A stretch of DNA of 35,739 nucleotides. Source: a virus. Both the position numbers and the translations under genes were made by a program. Of this stretch, positions 35,598 to 35,739 are shown piece by piece. Below the pieces are notes generated by a model, which saw nothing but the letters and a program-made list of their open reading frames with translations, made no database searches and was not told the origin of the DNA. Position 1 is the stretch's first letter; every line of letters begins with the position of its first letter. The stretch is taken from the IMG/VR virus record IMGVR_UViG_3300044630_003458, positions 1-35,739 of that record; one strand, written 5' to 3'.

Positions 35598-35739
35598 CTA
35601 ATTCTTCAATTCTATTTGCGGCTTCTTCAAGTAAGTCTGCAATACGATCAGGCTTACCTTCTTCTACTGATTTTCGTCCCTGGATCTGTCTGCGAATCTC
35701 AGCACGTTTCCTGAGACGGAATACTAGGCTTTGTTGTGC
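35584..35739 (-). CDS. C-terminus of conserved phage protein (partial)
   Basis: The last 51 codons of a minus-strand gene entering from the right edge read LVFRLRKRAEIRRQIQGRKS, then VEEGKPDRIADLLEEAANRI and EELEKGT. The FRLRKRAEIRRQI...GKPDRIxDLLEEAA phrase is a very common small phage protein of unknown function. The start lies outside the window. Confidence 0.82.
   Translation of the reverse strand, partial: AQQSLVFRLRKRAEIRRQIQGRKSVEEGKPDRIADLLEEAANRIEELEKGT

Overview
This window looks like part of the genome of a large tailed phage (Caudoviricetes), probably a myovirus with T4-like gene expression. The evidence is an adjacent rIIA-like/rIIB-like pair, a T4-type dCMP deaminase, a MazG-like pyrophosphohydrolase, repeat-built tail-fibre proteins, and T4-late-promoter-like ATAAATA boxes. 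The DNA is AT-rich, genes are packed with many ATGA stop/start overlaps, and nearly everything is on the minus strand. The host cannot be named. Perfectly spaced TTGACA-17-TATAAT promoters, Shine-Dalgarno sites and Sec-type signal peptides point to a Gram-negative-like bacterium.

Layout. (1) 1-5.6 kb is late/structural: two adhesin or fibre proteins, one with collagen-like G-X-S triplets, and a coiled-coil structural protein. Interspersed are host-like accessory genes: an A-type Fe-S carrier, an Fe/Mn superoxide dismutase, an SGNH hydrolase, translation initiation factor IF-1 and a GIY-YIG endonuclease. (2) 5.6-11.0 kb holds an AbrB-like protein, a HAD nucleotidase, and a five-gene envelope set: three membrane or coiled-coil proteins and two large exported low-complexity proteins (Pro-rich and Asn-rich). 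A DUF4337-like membrane protein diverges from it. (3) 11.5-14.8 kb is one leftward operon from a strong promoter: cupin, MazG-like, conserved phage proteins, a 7Fe ferredoxin, dCMP deaminase. (4) 14.8-20.6 kb is early: a winged-helix regulator with its own inverted-repeat operator, a metallophosphoesterase, WGR-like, SWIM and L7/L12-like proteins, and an AAA ATPase. (5) 20.7-24.4 kb is an NAD block: nicotinamide phosphoribosyltransferase, macro domain, 2OG-Fe(II) oxygenase and NMN adenylyltransferase/Nudix. (6) 24.4-34.2 kb is rIIB-rIIA followed by many small early genes, each cluster with its own promoter, including membrane micropeptides missed by ordinary length cut-offs. (7) 34.2-35.7 kb has a rightward PP-loop ATPase, a leftward HExxH metallopeptidase and a partial gene.

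How they work together. The early genes probably reprogramme host metabolism (NAD+ regeneration, nucleotide pools, redox and Fe-S supply) and possibly translation (IF-1, L7/L12-like domain). The late genes build fibres and modify the envelope. The most distinctive signal is transcriptional. About twenty promoters share an extended consensus including much of the spacer. In at least five sigma70-type and four late-type promoters the start codon sits where transcription should begin, so the mRNAs would be leaderless. In six cases the -35 hexamer also supplies the stop codon of the preceding gene. No gap longer than 300 bases lacks a gene, and no tRNA, CRISPR array or insertion sequence was recognised.
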